Source of the DNA: an uncultured Clostridia bacterium
Lineage (GTDB): Bacteria > Bacillota > Clostridia > Christensenellales > UBA1242
Reading direction: 5' to 3'
Assembly (NCBI GenBank): GCA_934746645.1
Contig: CAKVFE010000001.1
Span: 372,001-436,000, forward strand
Length of the DNA: 64,000 nucleotides
The notes beneath the pieces were generated by a model. The model saw only the letters and a program-made list of their open reading frames with translations. It ran no database searches and was not told the DNA's origin. This document shows, piece after piece, positions 17,720 to 25,866 of the stretch. Numbering within the stretch: the first letter of the stretch is position 1; each line of letters starts with the position of its first letter. The translations under genes and the position numbers were made by a program.

Positions 17720-18448
17720 TTAACCTTTTCTTTGTCTTGATACTTCATACAACACTATGCCAGTAGCAACACTAGCATTAAGTGAGTTTATTTTTCCATA
17801 TTGAGGTATAGTAACTATACCATCACACAATTTTAGAGTAAGTTTGCCTGTGCCACGACCTTCGCTACCAATAACTATAGCAATACCACCTGTAAGATTG
17901 GACGAAGTTAAGTCGTCACCACCCAACTCGCAAGCATAAACCCAAATGTTTTGTTTTTTCAATTTTTCTATTTCATTATTGATATTAGCAACTCTTGCTA
18001 CTTTAACATAACTTGTTGCACCAACACTTGTTTTTATAACTGTTTCGTTGACTTGGCAAGCACGAGTTTTTTCTATTATTACTCCGTGCACTCCCAAACA
18101 TTCACACACTCTTAGAATACTTCCCAAATTATGTGGGTCTTCAATACCATCTAAGATAAGTATAAATGGGTCTTCATTTTTTTCTTTTGCCAAATTTAAA
18201 ATATCTTCTGTAGTAGAATATTTAAATTCGCTAGTATAAGCAATAATACCTTGATGATGTTTGGTTACGCTATCATTGTTTAACACATTGACTGGTACAA
18301 ATTGAAATCTAATTTTCTTTTGTTTCATCAAATCCACAATTTCACTAATAACGCTATCGTGAATATTGTTTTGAACAATAACTTTATCAATAGTGGTATT
18401 ACCATTAAGTATAAGTTCTCTTACAGCATTACGACCTTCTACTTTCAT
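17720..18448 (-). CDS. rlmB: 23S rRNA 2'-O-methyltransferase RlmB (TrmH/SpoU family)
   Basis: A 242-residue SpoU-type methyltransferase with the small N-terminal substrate-binding domain (GRNAVRELI...) and the C-terminal SAM-binding knot: LDGIEDPHNLGSILRVCECLG, IVIGSEGRG, and LNASVATGIVLYE. RlmB methylates G2251 (E. coli numbering) of 23S rRNA; the exact target is inferred from the family. Its start lies inside mrnC (20-bp overlap) behind AAAAGGAG, so the pair is translationally linked. Confidence 0.9.
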   Translation of the reverse strand: MKVEGRNAVRELILNGNTTIDKVIVQNNIHDSVISEIVDLMKQKKIRFQFVPVNVLNNDSVTKHHQGIIAYTSEFKYSTTEDILNLAKEKNEDPFILILDGIEDPHNLGSILRVCECLGVHGVIIEKTRACQVNETVIKTSVGATSYVKVARVANINNEIEKLKKQNIWVYACELGGDDLTSSNLTGGIAIVIGSEGRGTGKLTLKLCDGIVTIPQYGKINSLNASVATGIVLYEVSRQRKG

Positions 18449-18860
18449 CTTTATCTCCTTTTACACACAAGTCAAGTACCTTGTTAAGTCTATCATAATC
18501 AGCAATTAAATATATATATCCAATAACAGCTTCCAATCCGGTAGCTCTTTTATAATCTATAACATTAGCATTTTTAGCAACCGAATGTGTATGATAATTT
18601 CTAGCTCTTTTATATATAGCAAGTTCTTCTTCACTAAGTATGTCCAATATATTTTCTAAAGCATCACTTTGACCTTGCGCTTTTACAAATTCGTTGGCTA
18701 AAGTATGAAGTTTGCCACTTTTTACATCAAATTGTTCACAAAGCATTGTTCTGACATACAAAGTATACACACTATCACCAACAAAAGCCAAAACTTGTGG
18801 ATTTAAGTTTTTTGCTTCAGTAGTTGTTAAGTTTTTCAAATTAGTAAACATTTTTTCCAT
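18429..18860 (-). CDS. mrnC: Mini-ribonuclease III
   Basis: A 143-residue RNase III domain without a double-stranded-RNA-binding domain. This is the MrnC form found in Firmicutes, which matures 23S rRNA ends. The catalytic block AFVGDSVYTLYVR (residues 27-39) and the second acidic region TGLEAVIGYIYL match the family. In many relatives cysS is directly upstream; here cysS is 43 kb away. GGAAATTATT precedes the ATG. It is the first gene of the run to recR. Confidence 0.92.
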   Translation of the reverse strand: MEKMFTNLKNLTTTEAKNLNPQVLAFVGDSVYTLYVRTMLCEQFDVKSGKLHTLANEFVKAQGQSDALENILDILSEEELAIYKRARNYHTHSVAKNANVIDYKRATGLEAVIGYIYLIADYDRLNKVLDLCVKGDKDESRRS

Positions 18861-18963
18861 AATAATTTCCTAACTAAAAGTATACCATATTTGATTTTTT
18901 ATACCAAACAAATCAAAACAGCATTTATTTATTTTGTATATTAAATATATATTTATATAAATA

Positions 18964-19020
18964 AAAAAGTCAATCTAATATTAGCGTGTCATAATGACAC
19001 AATATACTAAATCGACTTTT
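18964..19020 (-). terminator. Long hairpin terminator of the rubrerythrin gene
   Basis: AAAAGTC at the left pairs with GACTTTT at the right, enclosing an inner perfect GTGTCA/TGACAC hairpin, with T on the minus-strand exit. It lies about 58 bp after the rubrerythrin stop. Confidence 0.6.
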
Positions 19021-19077
19021 AATTATTTTATTTTAATTTTTTAATTTAAGTTGTTATTACTTTTACTCCAATATCGT

Positions 19078-19674
19078 TTAAATAATATATCCATCAGGCA
19101 AAACAATATTGCATACACCTTGTTCGGCTTCACACAACGGACATTTATCCCACGCTTCTTTGCCAACGCCTACATAGCCACAGTTAGGACAATACCAGAT
19201 TGTTTCTACTTTCTTTTTATACATTGTACCTTTAGAAAATTGTTTGTGTAGTTCTTCAAATACTTCAGCGTGTCTTTTTTCAACATCCATAATATTTTTA
19301 AACAATGTAGCGACATCAGGAAAACCTTCATCTTGTGCTGTAGTTATAAAACCTTCGTAGATACTTGCTTCTGTTTTTTCATCATCAGCTAGAAGTTTTA
19401 AGTTGTTGGCTAATTCCCATTTTTCTTTAAAAGGGAATCCTGCACAAACTTCTATATTGTCTACTTGTTTTAGTTCGGCATCTTGAATAAAAGTATACAA
19501 CATACGAGCGTGATTAAATTCTTGATAAGCAATCTTATCTATAATAGTGGCTATAGCTTCATAGCCATTATATCTAAAACCATACTCAACAAACTCATAA
19601 CGAGTACGAGCTTGACACTCTCCTGCATAGGCTCTTGCCAAATTTAAAAATGTTTGACTATCTTTTAATTTCAT
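19078..19674 (-). CDS. rbr: Rubrerythrin
   Basis: A 198-residue peroxide-reducing protein. Residues 1-150 are a ferritin-like di-iron four-helix bundle with the metal-binding glutamates (ECQARTRYEF, AYQEFNHARML, EKRHAEVFEEL). Residues 155-190 are a C-terminal rubredoxin domain (CPNCGY ... CPLC). It protects anaerobes by reducing hydrogen peroxide using electrons from rubredoxin or NADH systems. GGAG precedes the ATG, and it is a single-gene unit. The length and domain order are standard. Confidence 0.95.
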   Translation of the reverse strand: MKLKDSQTFLNLARAYAGECQARTRYEFVEYGFRYNGYEAIATIIDKIAYQEFNHARMLYTFIQDAELKQVDNIEVCAGFPFKEKWELANNLKLLADDEKTEASIYEGFITTAQDEGFPDVATLFKNIMDVEKRHAEVFEELHKQFSKGTMYKKKVETIWYCPNCGYVGVGKEAWDKCPLCEAEQGVCNIVLPDGYII

Positions 19675-19874
19675 AATCTTTCTCCTTGTACTTTTTAGTT
19701 AGTATTGGTAGAAAAAATTATTATATTCTTTGTCCATTAACACCATATTTAACAAATATTGGAAAAAATATTGTATTCCAGCATTATTACTATTTTTTAT
19801 TTTTAACAACTTATGACACAACATATTTTTTAATCACTTAAATTTACAAACAGTTTATTTAAGCATTTGTAATA

Positions 19875-19908
19875 AAAAAAACAGCCACAATATTAGTGAC
19901 TGTTTTTA
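19875..19908 (-). terminator. Terminator of tspO
   Basis: AAAAACAG-CAC pairs with GTG-CTGTTTTT with a single mismatch on each side. It abuts the tspO stop codon and is followed by eight T on the minus strand. Confidence 0.8.
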
Positions 19909-20373
19909 TTAATTTAGTATCCACAAAGCAGTGTTGAGTGTAGTTGCAATAAAAAGCCAAATTGGATAAATCATTGTTAGATATCCATAAAAACTATTGT
20001 ACTTAAATATAGTAAACAATAAAGCTAGACCTAAAAGCAAATTGACAACAATAACAACATTACCTAAAAATGTTAGATGTAAAGTAAAGAATACTAGACA
20101 CCAAAGAATATTAAACACGCCATTGACAATAAACAAGACTAAAGTATCTTTTGGTATTCTGCCGTGATTAATCCATAATGATAAAGTTATGGCAAACAAC
20201 ACATAAATTATTGACCAAACTATAGGTATAACATAATTGGGTATCCATTGAGATGGTTTTGTAAGACCATTAAACCATTGCATACCAAGGTTGACAAACA
20301 CAGAACCCAAACCTGCAACCAACACTATAGAAACTATTGCGACTATTGTATAAATAATTTTGTTTTTCTTCAT
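19909..20373 (-). CDS. tspO: TspO/MBR family tryptophan-rich membrane protein
   Basis: A 154-residue five-helix membrane protein of the TspO (mitochondrial benzodiazepine receptor) family. The typical WFNGLTKPSQWIPNYVIPIVWSIIYVLFA core is split by the conserved Pro and Trp residues, and NILWCLVFF with the final ALWILN strand are also typical. TspO proteins bind tetrapyrroles and are linked to stress response. No heme or cobalamin genes lie in this window. There is no clear Shine-Dalgarno before the ATG, so the true start may differ slightly. Single-gene unit. Confidence 0.85.
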   Translation of the reverse strand: MKKNKIIYTIVAIVSIVLVAGLGSVFVNLGMQWFNGLTKPSQWIPNYVIPIVWSIIYVLFAITLSLWINHGRIPKDTLVLFIVNGVFNILWCLVFFTLHLTFLGNVVIVVNLLLGLALLFTIFKYNSFYGYLTMIYPIWLFIATTLNTALWILN

Positions 20374-20497
20374 ACCATAGTTTATGCAACACTACTGCTA
20401 GATATTCCAAAAGATTTTTATTTTAAACAAGTATAAAATCAGTTGTTATTAAAAATAAAAAATTAAATCAAATAACATATAAAATCAATATCAAAAA

Positions 20498-21178
20498 TTA
20501 TTGATATTTAAGTTTATACTTATCATATAATTTTTCTACAACCTTGCGTTGGATTGCAGTTAAATGGTTACCAGCTAAAACATTGAGTACAAGTCCTGCT
20601 GTCTTTACATCATCTTTATCACTTTGTAAAAGCATATACGAATATAATATTGCAACATCAATATTGGACTTATCTTTTTGATACAAAATCTCCAATCTAC
20701 TTACGCCATAATCAAATAATGTTTTTGCAAATTTTTCAAATTGGCTTTCTACTTTATCAAGAGTGTCAACATTGTCTTCACTGACTTCTTCTGAGTAATA
20801 AATCAAAAATCTATTAACATCATCCCAAGCCATAAGATAACAAATAGCTTCACTATATAGTTCCCCTATCAAGTTGTAATAAGTACCCATACGCAAACAT
20901 TGTTTTACAATATAATTGTGATTAAATTTATCAAGTTTTCTCACAAACGGATTGATATCAACATTGACAAAATTGTGACTATTGACAACACTTTTATCTT
21001 TACACTTATCTCCTTTCAAAATAGAAAAACCACAGTTTTCACATTCTAAAAAATCTTTGTGCCAAAGATTGTAAATATATTTATCTTCAATATCTATTGA
21101 TTTAAAAATTGGAGGAACAGTAGCATTGTTTAACTCTGTACTCGCACCACATATATCACATATATTTTTGGTAGACAT
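20498..21178 (-). CDS. Zinc-ribbon protein of unknown function
   Basis: A 226-residue soluble protein. Two CxxC pairs near the N-terminus (CDIC at about 7-10 and CENC at 47-50) should bind one zinc. The rest is helical and includes TPR-like stretches (YNLIGELYSEAICYLMAWDDV, VAILYSYMLLQSDKDDVKTA). It recalls DUF2225-type proteins but I cannot assign it firmly. GGAGATAATT precedes the ATG. A weak hairpin (AATATCAA/TTGATATT, 20487-20508) overlaps its end. It is divergent from the collagen-like gene. Confidence 0.55.
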   Translation of the reverse strand: MSTKNICDICGASTELNNATVPPIFKSIDIEDKYIYNLWHKDFLECENCGFSILKGDKCKDKSVVNSHNFVNVDINPFVRKLDKFNHNYIVKQCLRMGTYYNLIGELYSEAICYLMAWDDVNRFLIYYSEEVSEDNVDTLDKVESQFEKFAKTLFDYGVSRLEILYQKDKSNIDVAILYSYMLLQSDKDDVKTAGLVLNVLAGNHLTAIQRKVVEKLYDKYKLKYQ

Positions 21179-21438
21179 AATTATCTCCTTATCTTATATT
21201 TAAGTTTAACAATAAACACTTAGATAAGTCAATCTGATTGATAATATTTGGGTTAGATATCAACATCTTTACAATATATTCAAATCATACAAAGTATCAC
21301 TTTTTGACATTATGTATACACTTTTTGTTAATTACCTAATATTTATATCACAATAATTTACAAATAGAATAAAATTGAAACAACTAAATATTAAATTAAA
21401 ATCTTAATATGTTCGTATCATAACATATACTTTAAGTA
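21179..21438. other. Divergent intergenic region, no gene seen
   Basis: AT-rich DNA between the zinc-ribbon gene and the collagen-like gene. It holds CATAACATA at 21419-21427, a second possible sporulation -10 box without a matching -35, and no other clear signal. Confidence 0.4.
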
Positions 21439-21466
21439 ACATATAAATAATATATTTCATATTATG
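21439..21466 (+). promoter_or_regulatory. Possible SigK-type promoter of the collagen-like gene
   Basis: An AC (21439-21440) lies 17 bases before CATATTATG (21458-21466), close to the mother-cell SigK pattern AC-16/17-CATAnnnTA with one mismatch in the last base. It would place the start about 24 bases before the ATG. Late sporulation control fits a spore-surface protein. Confidence 0.35.
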
Positions 21467-21496
21467 CAATAGCGATAATGCAAAGGAGGTCAACTA

Positions 21497-22489
21497 ATGA
21501 GTTGTTGTAATTCAAATTGTTTTTGTAATAATCGCTGTAATAGAAATAATAACGATGTAATTGTTAGAAATATTGGAGTTCGTGGTCCAACTGGCCCTAC
21601 AGGTCCTACAGGACCAACCGGGCCTAGCACAGGCGTAACTGGACCAACTGGTCCAACAGGTCCTCAAGGCATACAAGGTCTACAAGGTATTCAAGGAGTC
21701 CAAGGGATACAAGGTGTAACAGGTCCAACTGGAGCGACTGGCCCTACTGGTCCTACCGGTCCTACTGGTCCACAAGGAGTACAAGGAATACAGGGTGTGC
21801 AAGGTGAAGTTGGAGCTACTGGTCCTACTGGTATTGCAGGTAGTGTTGGTGCTACAGGCCCTACAGGAGTTACCGGTCCTACTGGAGCTACGGGAGCAAC
21901 CGGTCCTACTGGACCAACTGGCGTAGCTGGTGCTACAGGTGCTACAGGAACTCAAGGTGTACAAGGAATACAAGGTGTCGCTGGTGCAACTGGTCCTACC
22001 GGTGCGACTGGTGTCACTGGACCTACTGGACCAACTGGGGTTACTGGTCCGACCGGTCCTACAGGTGCAACTGGGGCTACAGGTGCAACAGGTCCAGCAT
22101 TAAATCAAAATGCGACAATATACAATCCTGCTTCACAAGCACTTACTAATAATACAGCAGTGGTCCTAAATACTACCCTTACCAACAATGGTATGACTGT
22201 AGCCAACAACGCTATAACTATACCTACAACTGGAACTTACATTGTATCATACCAAGTGGGCGAAGCTACTGGGGCATCTGGTACAGAACGAATTGCTATA
22301 GGTGTTAATGGGACTATTAATACTCCAACACAAGTTTCTTTATCTGCTACAGTAGCTACGAGTGGTACATTCGTATTAAACCTAACTGATGGTGACACCA
22401 TCACATTGATACCAACTATTACTCAAAGTACAACTTTAAATGCAAATGGTGGTTATAGTGCAACTTTAACTATCGTTAGAATTGCTTAA
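21497..22489 (+). CDS. Collagen-like spore surface (BclA-like) glycoprotein candidate
   Basis: A 330-residue protein in three parts. The N-terminal 20 residues are Cys/Asn-rich (eight Cys), a possible anchor to the spore coat. Residues about 28-200 are Gly-X-Y collagen triplets, mostly GPT, GAT, GVT and GIQG/GVQG, with one break (GPS-T-GVT). Residues 203-330 form a compact beta domain like the BclA C-terminal head (GTYIVSYQVGEATG ... VRIA), which drives trimer formation. GPT threonines are likely O-glycan sites by analogy with exosporium BclA. AAAGGAGG lies 8 bases before the ATG. Its higher GC content comes from the repeats. Confidence 0.88.
   Translation: MSCCNSNCFCNNRCNRNNNDVIVRNIGVRGPTGPTGPTGPTGPSTGVTGPTGPTGPQGIQGLQGIQGVQGIQGVTGPTGATGPTGPTGPTGPQGVQGIQGVQGEVGATGPTGIAGSVGATGPTGVTGPTGATGATGPTGPTGVAGATGATGTQGVQGIQGVAGATGPTGATGVTGPTGPTGVTGPTGPTGATGATGATGPALNQNATIYNPASQALTNNTAVVLNTTLTNNGMTVANNAITIPTTGTYIVSYQVGEATGASGTERIAIGVNGTINTPTQVSLSATVATSGTFVLNLTDGDTITLIPTITQSTTLNANGGYSATLTIVRIA
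21584..22101 (+). repeat. Gly-X-Y triplet coding repeat
   Basis: About 57 consecutive Gly-X-Y codon triplets made of near-identical 9-bp units such as GGTCCTACT. The units drift in third positions, which limits but does not remove the chance of slippage between them. Copy number probably varies among strains. Confidence 0.85.
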
Positions 22490-22502
22490 ATTAAATATTA
22501 AC

Positions 22503-22537
22503 AAAAAAAGGCAGAGATATTTTCTCTGTCTTTTTTA
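22503..22537 (+). terminator. Bidirectional terminator between collagen-like gene and nrdG
   Basis: AAAAAGGCAGAGA pairs with TCTCTGTCTTTTT (one G-T pair). A and T runs on both sides let it serve the collagen-like gene on the plus strand and nrdG on the minus strand. Confidence 0.85.
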
Positions 22538-22579
22538 TTTTTATATAACTTTAATTTAAATTTAAAACTTATATATTGG

Positions 22580-23101
22580 TTATTCCATAGCCAAAACAAT
22601 CTTATTGTCTTTTAGTGATTGTTTAACATCAATCACTCTTTGATTGCTACTTCCCCTAAACTTTAAATTTAAGTTTTTCAAATCTGTCTTAAATTCGCCA
22701 TCAACCAACACATCAATATAACTTAATATTTCATCAGTATATTGAAAATGTGCTTTGCCACCTTGTCTTAAATCAGTATCAAAAGTATATCCAGAATAAC
22801 ACCAAATATTTTTTTGTGGTAATTCGGATTTAACTCGTCTTAATAGATTGACAAGTTCTGCTTGATTGGACTCTTCCATAGGTTCGCCACCCAATAAAGT
22901 CAATCCTTTTATATAGTCCGGTTTAAGTAATTCGATTATATAATTTTCTGTATCTTTTGTGTATGGAGTACCATAATTAAAATTCCAAGTTTCTGGATTG
23001 AAACAATCTTTACAATGATGAGTACAGCCACTTACAAACAAACTTACTCTTACACCAGTGCCATTGGCTATATCACAATTTTTTATTGTTCCGTAATTCA
23101 T
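22580..23101 (-). CDS. nrdG: Anaerobic ribonucleotide reductase activating protein
   Basis: A 173-residue radical-SAM enzyme that makes the glycyl radical on NrdD. The cluster motif is CTHHCKDC (Cx3Cx2C, residues 26-33) in the segment LFVSGCTHHC, and LTLLGGEPME follows as the SAM-binding GGEP motif. A GTG three codons upstream is possible, but AAGGTGGGGAG points to the ATG at 23101. It follows nrdD by 13 bp or less and is co-transcribed with it. Confidence 0.95.
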   Translation of the reverse strand: MNYGTIKNCDIANGTGVRVSLFVSGCTHHCKDCFNPETWNFNYGTPYTKDTENYIIELLKPDYIKGLTLLGGEPMEESNQAELVNLLRRVKSELPQKNIWCYSGYTFDTDLRQGGKAHFQYTDEILSYIDVLVDGEFKTDLKNLNLKFRGSSNQRVIDVKQSLKDNKIVLAME

Positions 23102-23114
23102 ACTCCCCACCTTT

Positions 23115-25292
23115 TTATAAATGTAATACTCTATCTTTTATCTCTTGAGTTCTACCTTGATTCCAGAATTGTGAACCTATATAACCACAGGTTCTTCTAG
23201 CAACATTCATTTTTGATTGATCTCTATTTTTACAATTTGGACATTCCCAAACAAGTTTGCCATCTTGCTCAACAATTTGGATTTCTCCGTCATAGCCACA
23301 TACTTGACAATAGTCGCTCTTAGTATTAAGTTCGGCATACATAATGTTGTCATAAATAAATTTCATTACTTCAAGTACTGCAGGAATATTGTTTTGCATA
23401 TTAGGAACTTCTACATAACTTATAGCTCCACCTGGGCTTAATGCTTGAAATTCACTTTCAAATTTAAGTTTTGAGAAAGCGTCAATAGGCTCAGTAACAT
23501 GTACATGGTATGAGTTGGTTATGTAACTCTTATCTGTAACACCTTTTATAATACCAAACTTGCGTTGCAAACATTTTGAGAACTTATATGTTGTACTCTC
23601 AAGTGGTGTACCATATAAAGAATAATCAATATTTTCTTCTTGTTTCCATTTTTGAGTATATTCGTTAAGTTTACTCATAATTTCTAGACCAAGTTTTTTA
23701 CCTTCTGGACTTGTAAGTTTTTCGCCACTAAGAGCATAAACAGTTTCCCATAGTCCAGCATATCCAAGTGAAATTGTTGAATATCCACCATACAACAATT
23801 TGTCTATCTTTTCACCCGGTGCAAGTCTACTTAATGCACCATATTGCCATAGTATTGGAGATACATCTGACAATGTGCCTTTTAGTCTATTGTGTCTACA
23901 TTGCAATGCTTTGTGACATAGTTCCATACGCTCATCAAATACTTTCCAGAATTTTTCCATATCTTGACCAGCAGTAAGTGCAATGTCTACCAAGTTGACA
24001 GTAACAACGCCTTGATTAAATCTACCATAATATTTAGGTTTGCCATTTTCATCAACATAAGGAGTTAGAAAACTTCTGCAACCCATACAAGTATAGCAAT
24101 GACCTTCGCCATTTTTATCTTTCTTTAGTTCTAGCATTTTCTTTTCAGAAATATAGTCTGGAACCATACGCTTTGCTGTACATTTTGCAGCAAGTTCGGT
24201 TAGATACCAATAAGGACTATCTTCTCTAATATTTTGTTCTTCCAATACATAGATAAGTTTTGGGAAAGCAGGTGTAATATATATACCTTTTTGGTTCTTG
24301 ACACCAACAATACGCTGATTTAAAGTTTCTTCTATCATCATAGCAAGGTCTTTTTTCTCTTGTTCGTTTCTAGCTTCACCCAAATACATAAATACTGTTA
24401 TAAATGGAGCTTGTCCATTGGTTGTCATAAGTGTAACAACTTGATATTGGATTGTTTGAATACCTTTGTTAACTTCTTTTCTAACTTGATTTTCAACAAC
24501 AGCATTAAGTTGTTCTTCACTAATGTCTATACCTAAATCTTTAAATTCTTGTCTTGTTTCTTTTTTAAACTTTTGTCTACTTACATCTACGAAAGGTGCT
24601 AAGTGAGTAAGGCTTATGCTTTGACCACCATATTGGCTACTAGCTACTTGAGCTATAATCTGTGTAGCAATATTACAAGCAGTTGCAAAAGAATGTGGAC
24701 GCTCTATCATTGTACCTGATATTACTGTGCCATTTTGCAACATATCTTCTAGGTTAATCAAATCACAGTTATGCATATGTTGAGCAAAATAATCTGCATC
24801 ATGGAAATGTATTTCGCCATTTTCGTGTGCTTCAACTATATCTGTAGGCAACAAAAATCTTTTAGTAATGTCTTTACTAACTTCTCCTGCCATATAATCT
24901 CTTTGTACACTATTGACAGTTGGATTTTTGTTAGAATTTTCTTGTTTAACTTCTTCATTTTCACATTCGATTAATGACAAAATTTGTTTGTCAGTAGTAT
25001 TAGAATGTCTAACTAATGCTCTTTGATATCTGTAAGTAATATAATGTTTAGCCAATTTAAACTTGTTGCGAGCAACTAAGTTTTCTTCTACCATATCTTG
25101 TATTTCTTCAACAGATACTGCACGCTTAATAGATTTACATTTATTAGTAACATTATCAACAATTTCTCTTATTTCTGCTTCACTTATACGGTCAATATCT
25201 TTTTCTTGATTGTTGTTGGCTTTAGTGATTGCATTATAGATTTTTGAAGAGTCAAATTCTACCTCTTGTCCACTTCTTTTGATTATTTTCAT
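23115..25292 (-). CDS. nrdD: Anaerobic ribonucleoside-triphosphate reductase
   Basis: A 725-residue class III ribonucleotide reductase that makes dNTPs without oxygen. An N-terminal ATP-cone (about 1-90, starting MKIIKRSGQEVEFDSSKIYN) gives allosteric control. The catalytic core follows. Near the C-terminus a four-Cys zinc site (CQVC ... CPNC) precedes the glycyl-radical motif RTCGYIG, with Gly703 as the expected radical site. GAGGGG precedes the ATG. The promoter carries two NrdR boxes, so it should be repressed when dNTP/ATP is sufficient. nrdG follows in the same transcript. Confidence 0.96.
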   Translation of the reverse strand: MKIIKRSGQEVEFDSSKIYNAITKANNNQEKDIDRISEAEIREIVDNVTNKCKSIKRAVSVEEIQDMVEENLVARNKFKLAKHYITYRYQRALVRHSNTTDKQILSLIECENEEVKQENSNKNPTVNSVQRDYMAGEVSKDITKRFLLPTDIVEAHENGEIHFHDADYFAQHMHNCDLINLEDMLQNGTVISGTMIERPHSFATACNIATQIIAQVASSQYGGQSISLTHLAPFVDVSRQKFKKETRQEFKDLGIDISEEQLNAVVENQVRKEVNKGIQTIQYQVVTLMTTNGQAPFITVFMYLGEARNEQEKKDLAMMIEETLNQRIVGVKNQKGIYITPAFPKLIYVLEEQNIREDSPYWYLTELAAKCTAKRMVPDYISEKKMLELKKDKNGEGHCYTCMGCRSFLTPYVDENGKPKYYGRFNQGVVTVNLVDIALTAGQDMEKFWKVFDERMELCHKALQCRHNRLKGTLSDVSPILWQYGALSRLAPGEKIDKLLYGGYSTISLGYAGLWETVYALSGEKLTSPEGKKLGLEIMSKLNEYTQKWKQEENIDYSLYGTPLESTTYKFSKCLQRKFGIIKGVTDKSYITNSYHVHVTEPIDAFSKLKFESEFQALSPGGAISYVEVPNMQNNIPAVLEVMKFIYDNIMYAELNTKSDYCQVCGYDGEIQIVEQDGKLVWECPNCKNRDQSKMNVARRTCGYIGSQFWNQGRTQEIKDRVLHL

Positions 25293-25321
25293 ACATTTCC
25301 CCTCTTTAATTTTCTAATGGG

Positions 25322-25350
25322 ATTATAAATATATATTGTGTTTAAGTCAA
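25322..25350 (-). promoter_or_regulatory. SigA promoter of nrdDG with NrdR box in the spacer
   Basis: On the minus strand TTGACT (25345-25350) and TATAAT (25322-25327) are 17 bases apart. A degenerate NrdR box (25326-25341, right half ATATATTGTGT on the plus strand) fills the spacer. Confidence 0.75.
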
Positions 25351-25358
25351 TCAACATA

Positions 25359-25374
25359 ACACAATATATTGTGA
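25359..25374. promoter_or_regulatory. Distal NrdR box of nrdDG
   Basis: ACACAATATATTGTGA matches the NrdR consensus ACACwATATATwGTGT at 15 of 16 positions. It starts 33 bases from the proximal box, about three helical turns, the usual arrangement for cooperative NrdR binding. Confidence 0.8.
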
Positions 25375-25583
25375 TTTTGCCAAATTTTGGTCACAATGAA
25401 TAAAGTTTGAAAAAGTCAATATTTTTTAACAAATTTTTAAAATAGTTAATTATTAATCCAGCATAATATTTATGCAAAAAATTTTACAAAAAATTGGAAA
25501 ATTGCGAAAATACATTGTATAAATAAACTTTTTGTATTTTTGTTCAATAGACACTGTTTTTGAACAAGAAAAAACGACTAAAT
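25375..25583. other. AT-rich spacer between nrdDG promoter and copper operon terminator
   Basis: No gene seen. It has short imperfect palindromes (for example GTTCAA near 25543 with TTGAAC near 25560) but nothing with a clear role. Confidence 0.4.
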
Positions 25584-25617
25584 AAAAAAAGAGAGAGCGT
25601 TATACTCTTTCTTTTTT
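25584..25617 (-). terminator. Terminator of the csoR-copA operon
   Basis: On the minus strand AAGAAAGAG pairs with CTCTCTCTT and is followed by T7, about 35 bp after the copA stop. Confidence 0.75.
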
Positions 25618-25650
25618 ATAGGTTAAATTTAATTGTTTTACTTTTTATAA

Positions 25651-25866
25651 TTACTTAGTTTCGATAGAAACAACTTTGTAGCCAGCTTTTTCAACTGCAC
25701 TTTTTAATGTTTTATCACTAACATTTTTATTTAAAGATACTATAGCATTTTTGTTTTCTAAACTTACTTCGCAAGTTTCTACACCTTTTACATTGGTTAG
25801 AGCATCATTAACATGTCCTACACAATGTCCACACATCATACCTTCAATATTGATAACTTTAGTCAT
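25651..25866 (-). CDS. Possible internal start producing free CopZ-like copper chaperone
   Basis: Within copA, in the same frame, an ATG at 25866 is preceded by AAAAGGAG with 8 bases of spacing, a better ribosome site than that of copA itself. Translation from it would give a 71-residue HMA protein (MTKVINIEGMMCGHC...VSIETK) with the size and layout of CopZ chaperones. This could be a former separate copZ gene fused to copA that still makes both products. Use of the start is inferred, not shown. Confidence 0.5.
   Translation of the reverse strand: MTKVINIEGMMCGHCVGHVNDALTNVKGVETCEVSLENKNAIVSLNKNVSDKTLKSAVEKAGYKVVSIETK

Noticed and set aside
21680..21973. Open frame of 97 residues antisense to the collagen-like gene, Ser/Thr/Arg-rich
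   Set aside because: It is the mirror image of the Gly-X-Y coding repeat, with no RBS and only biased composition.
21584..22101. Short regular repeats that could be taken for a CRISPR array
   Set aside because: The repeats are 9-bp coding triplet units in frame with no spacers.
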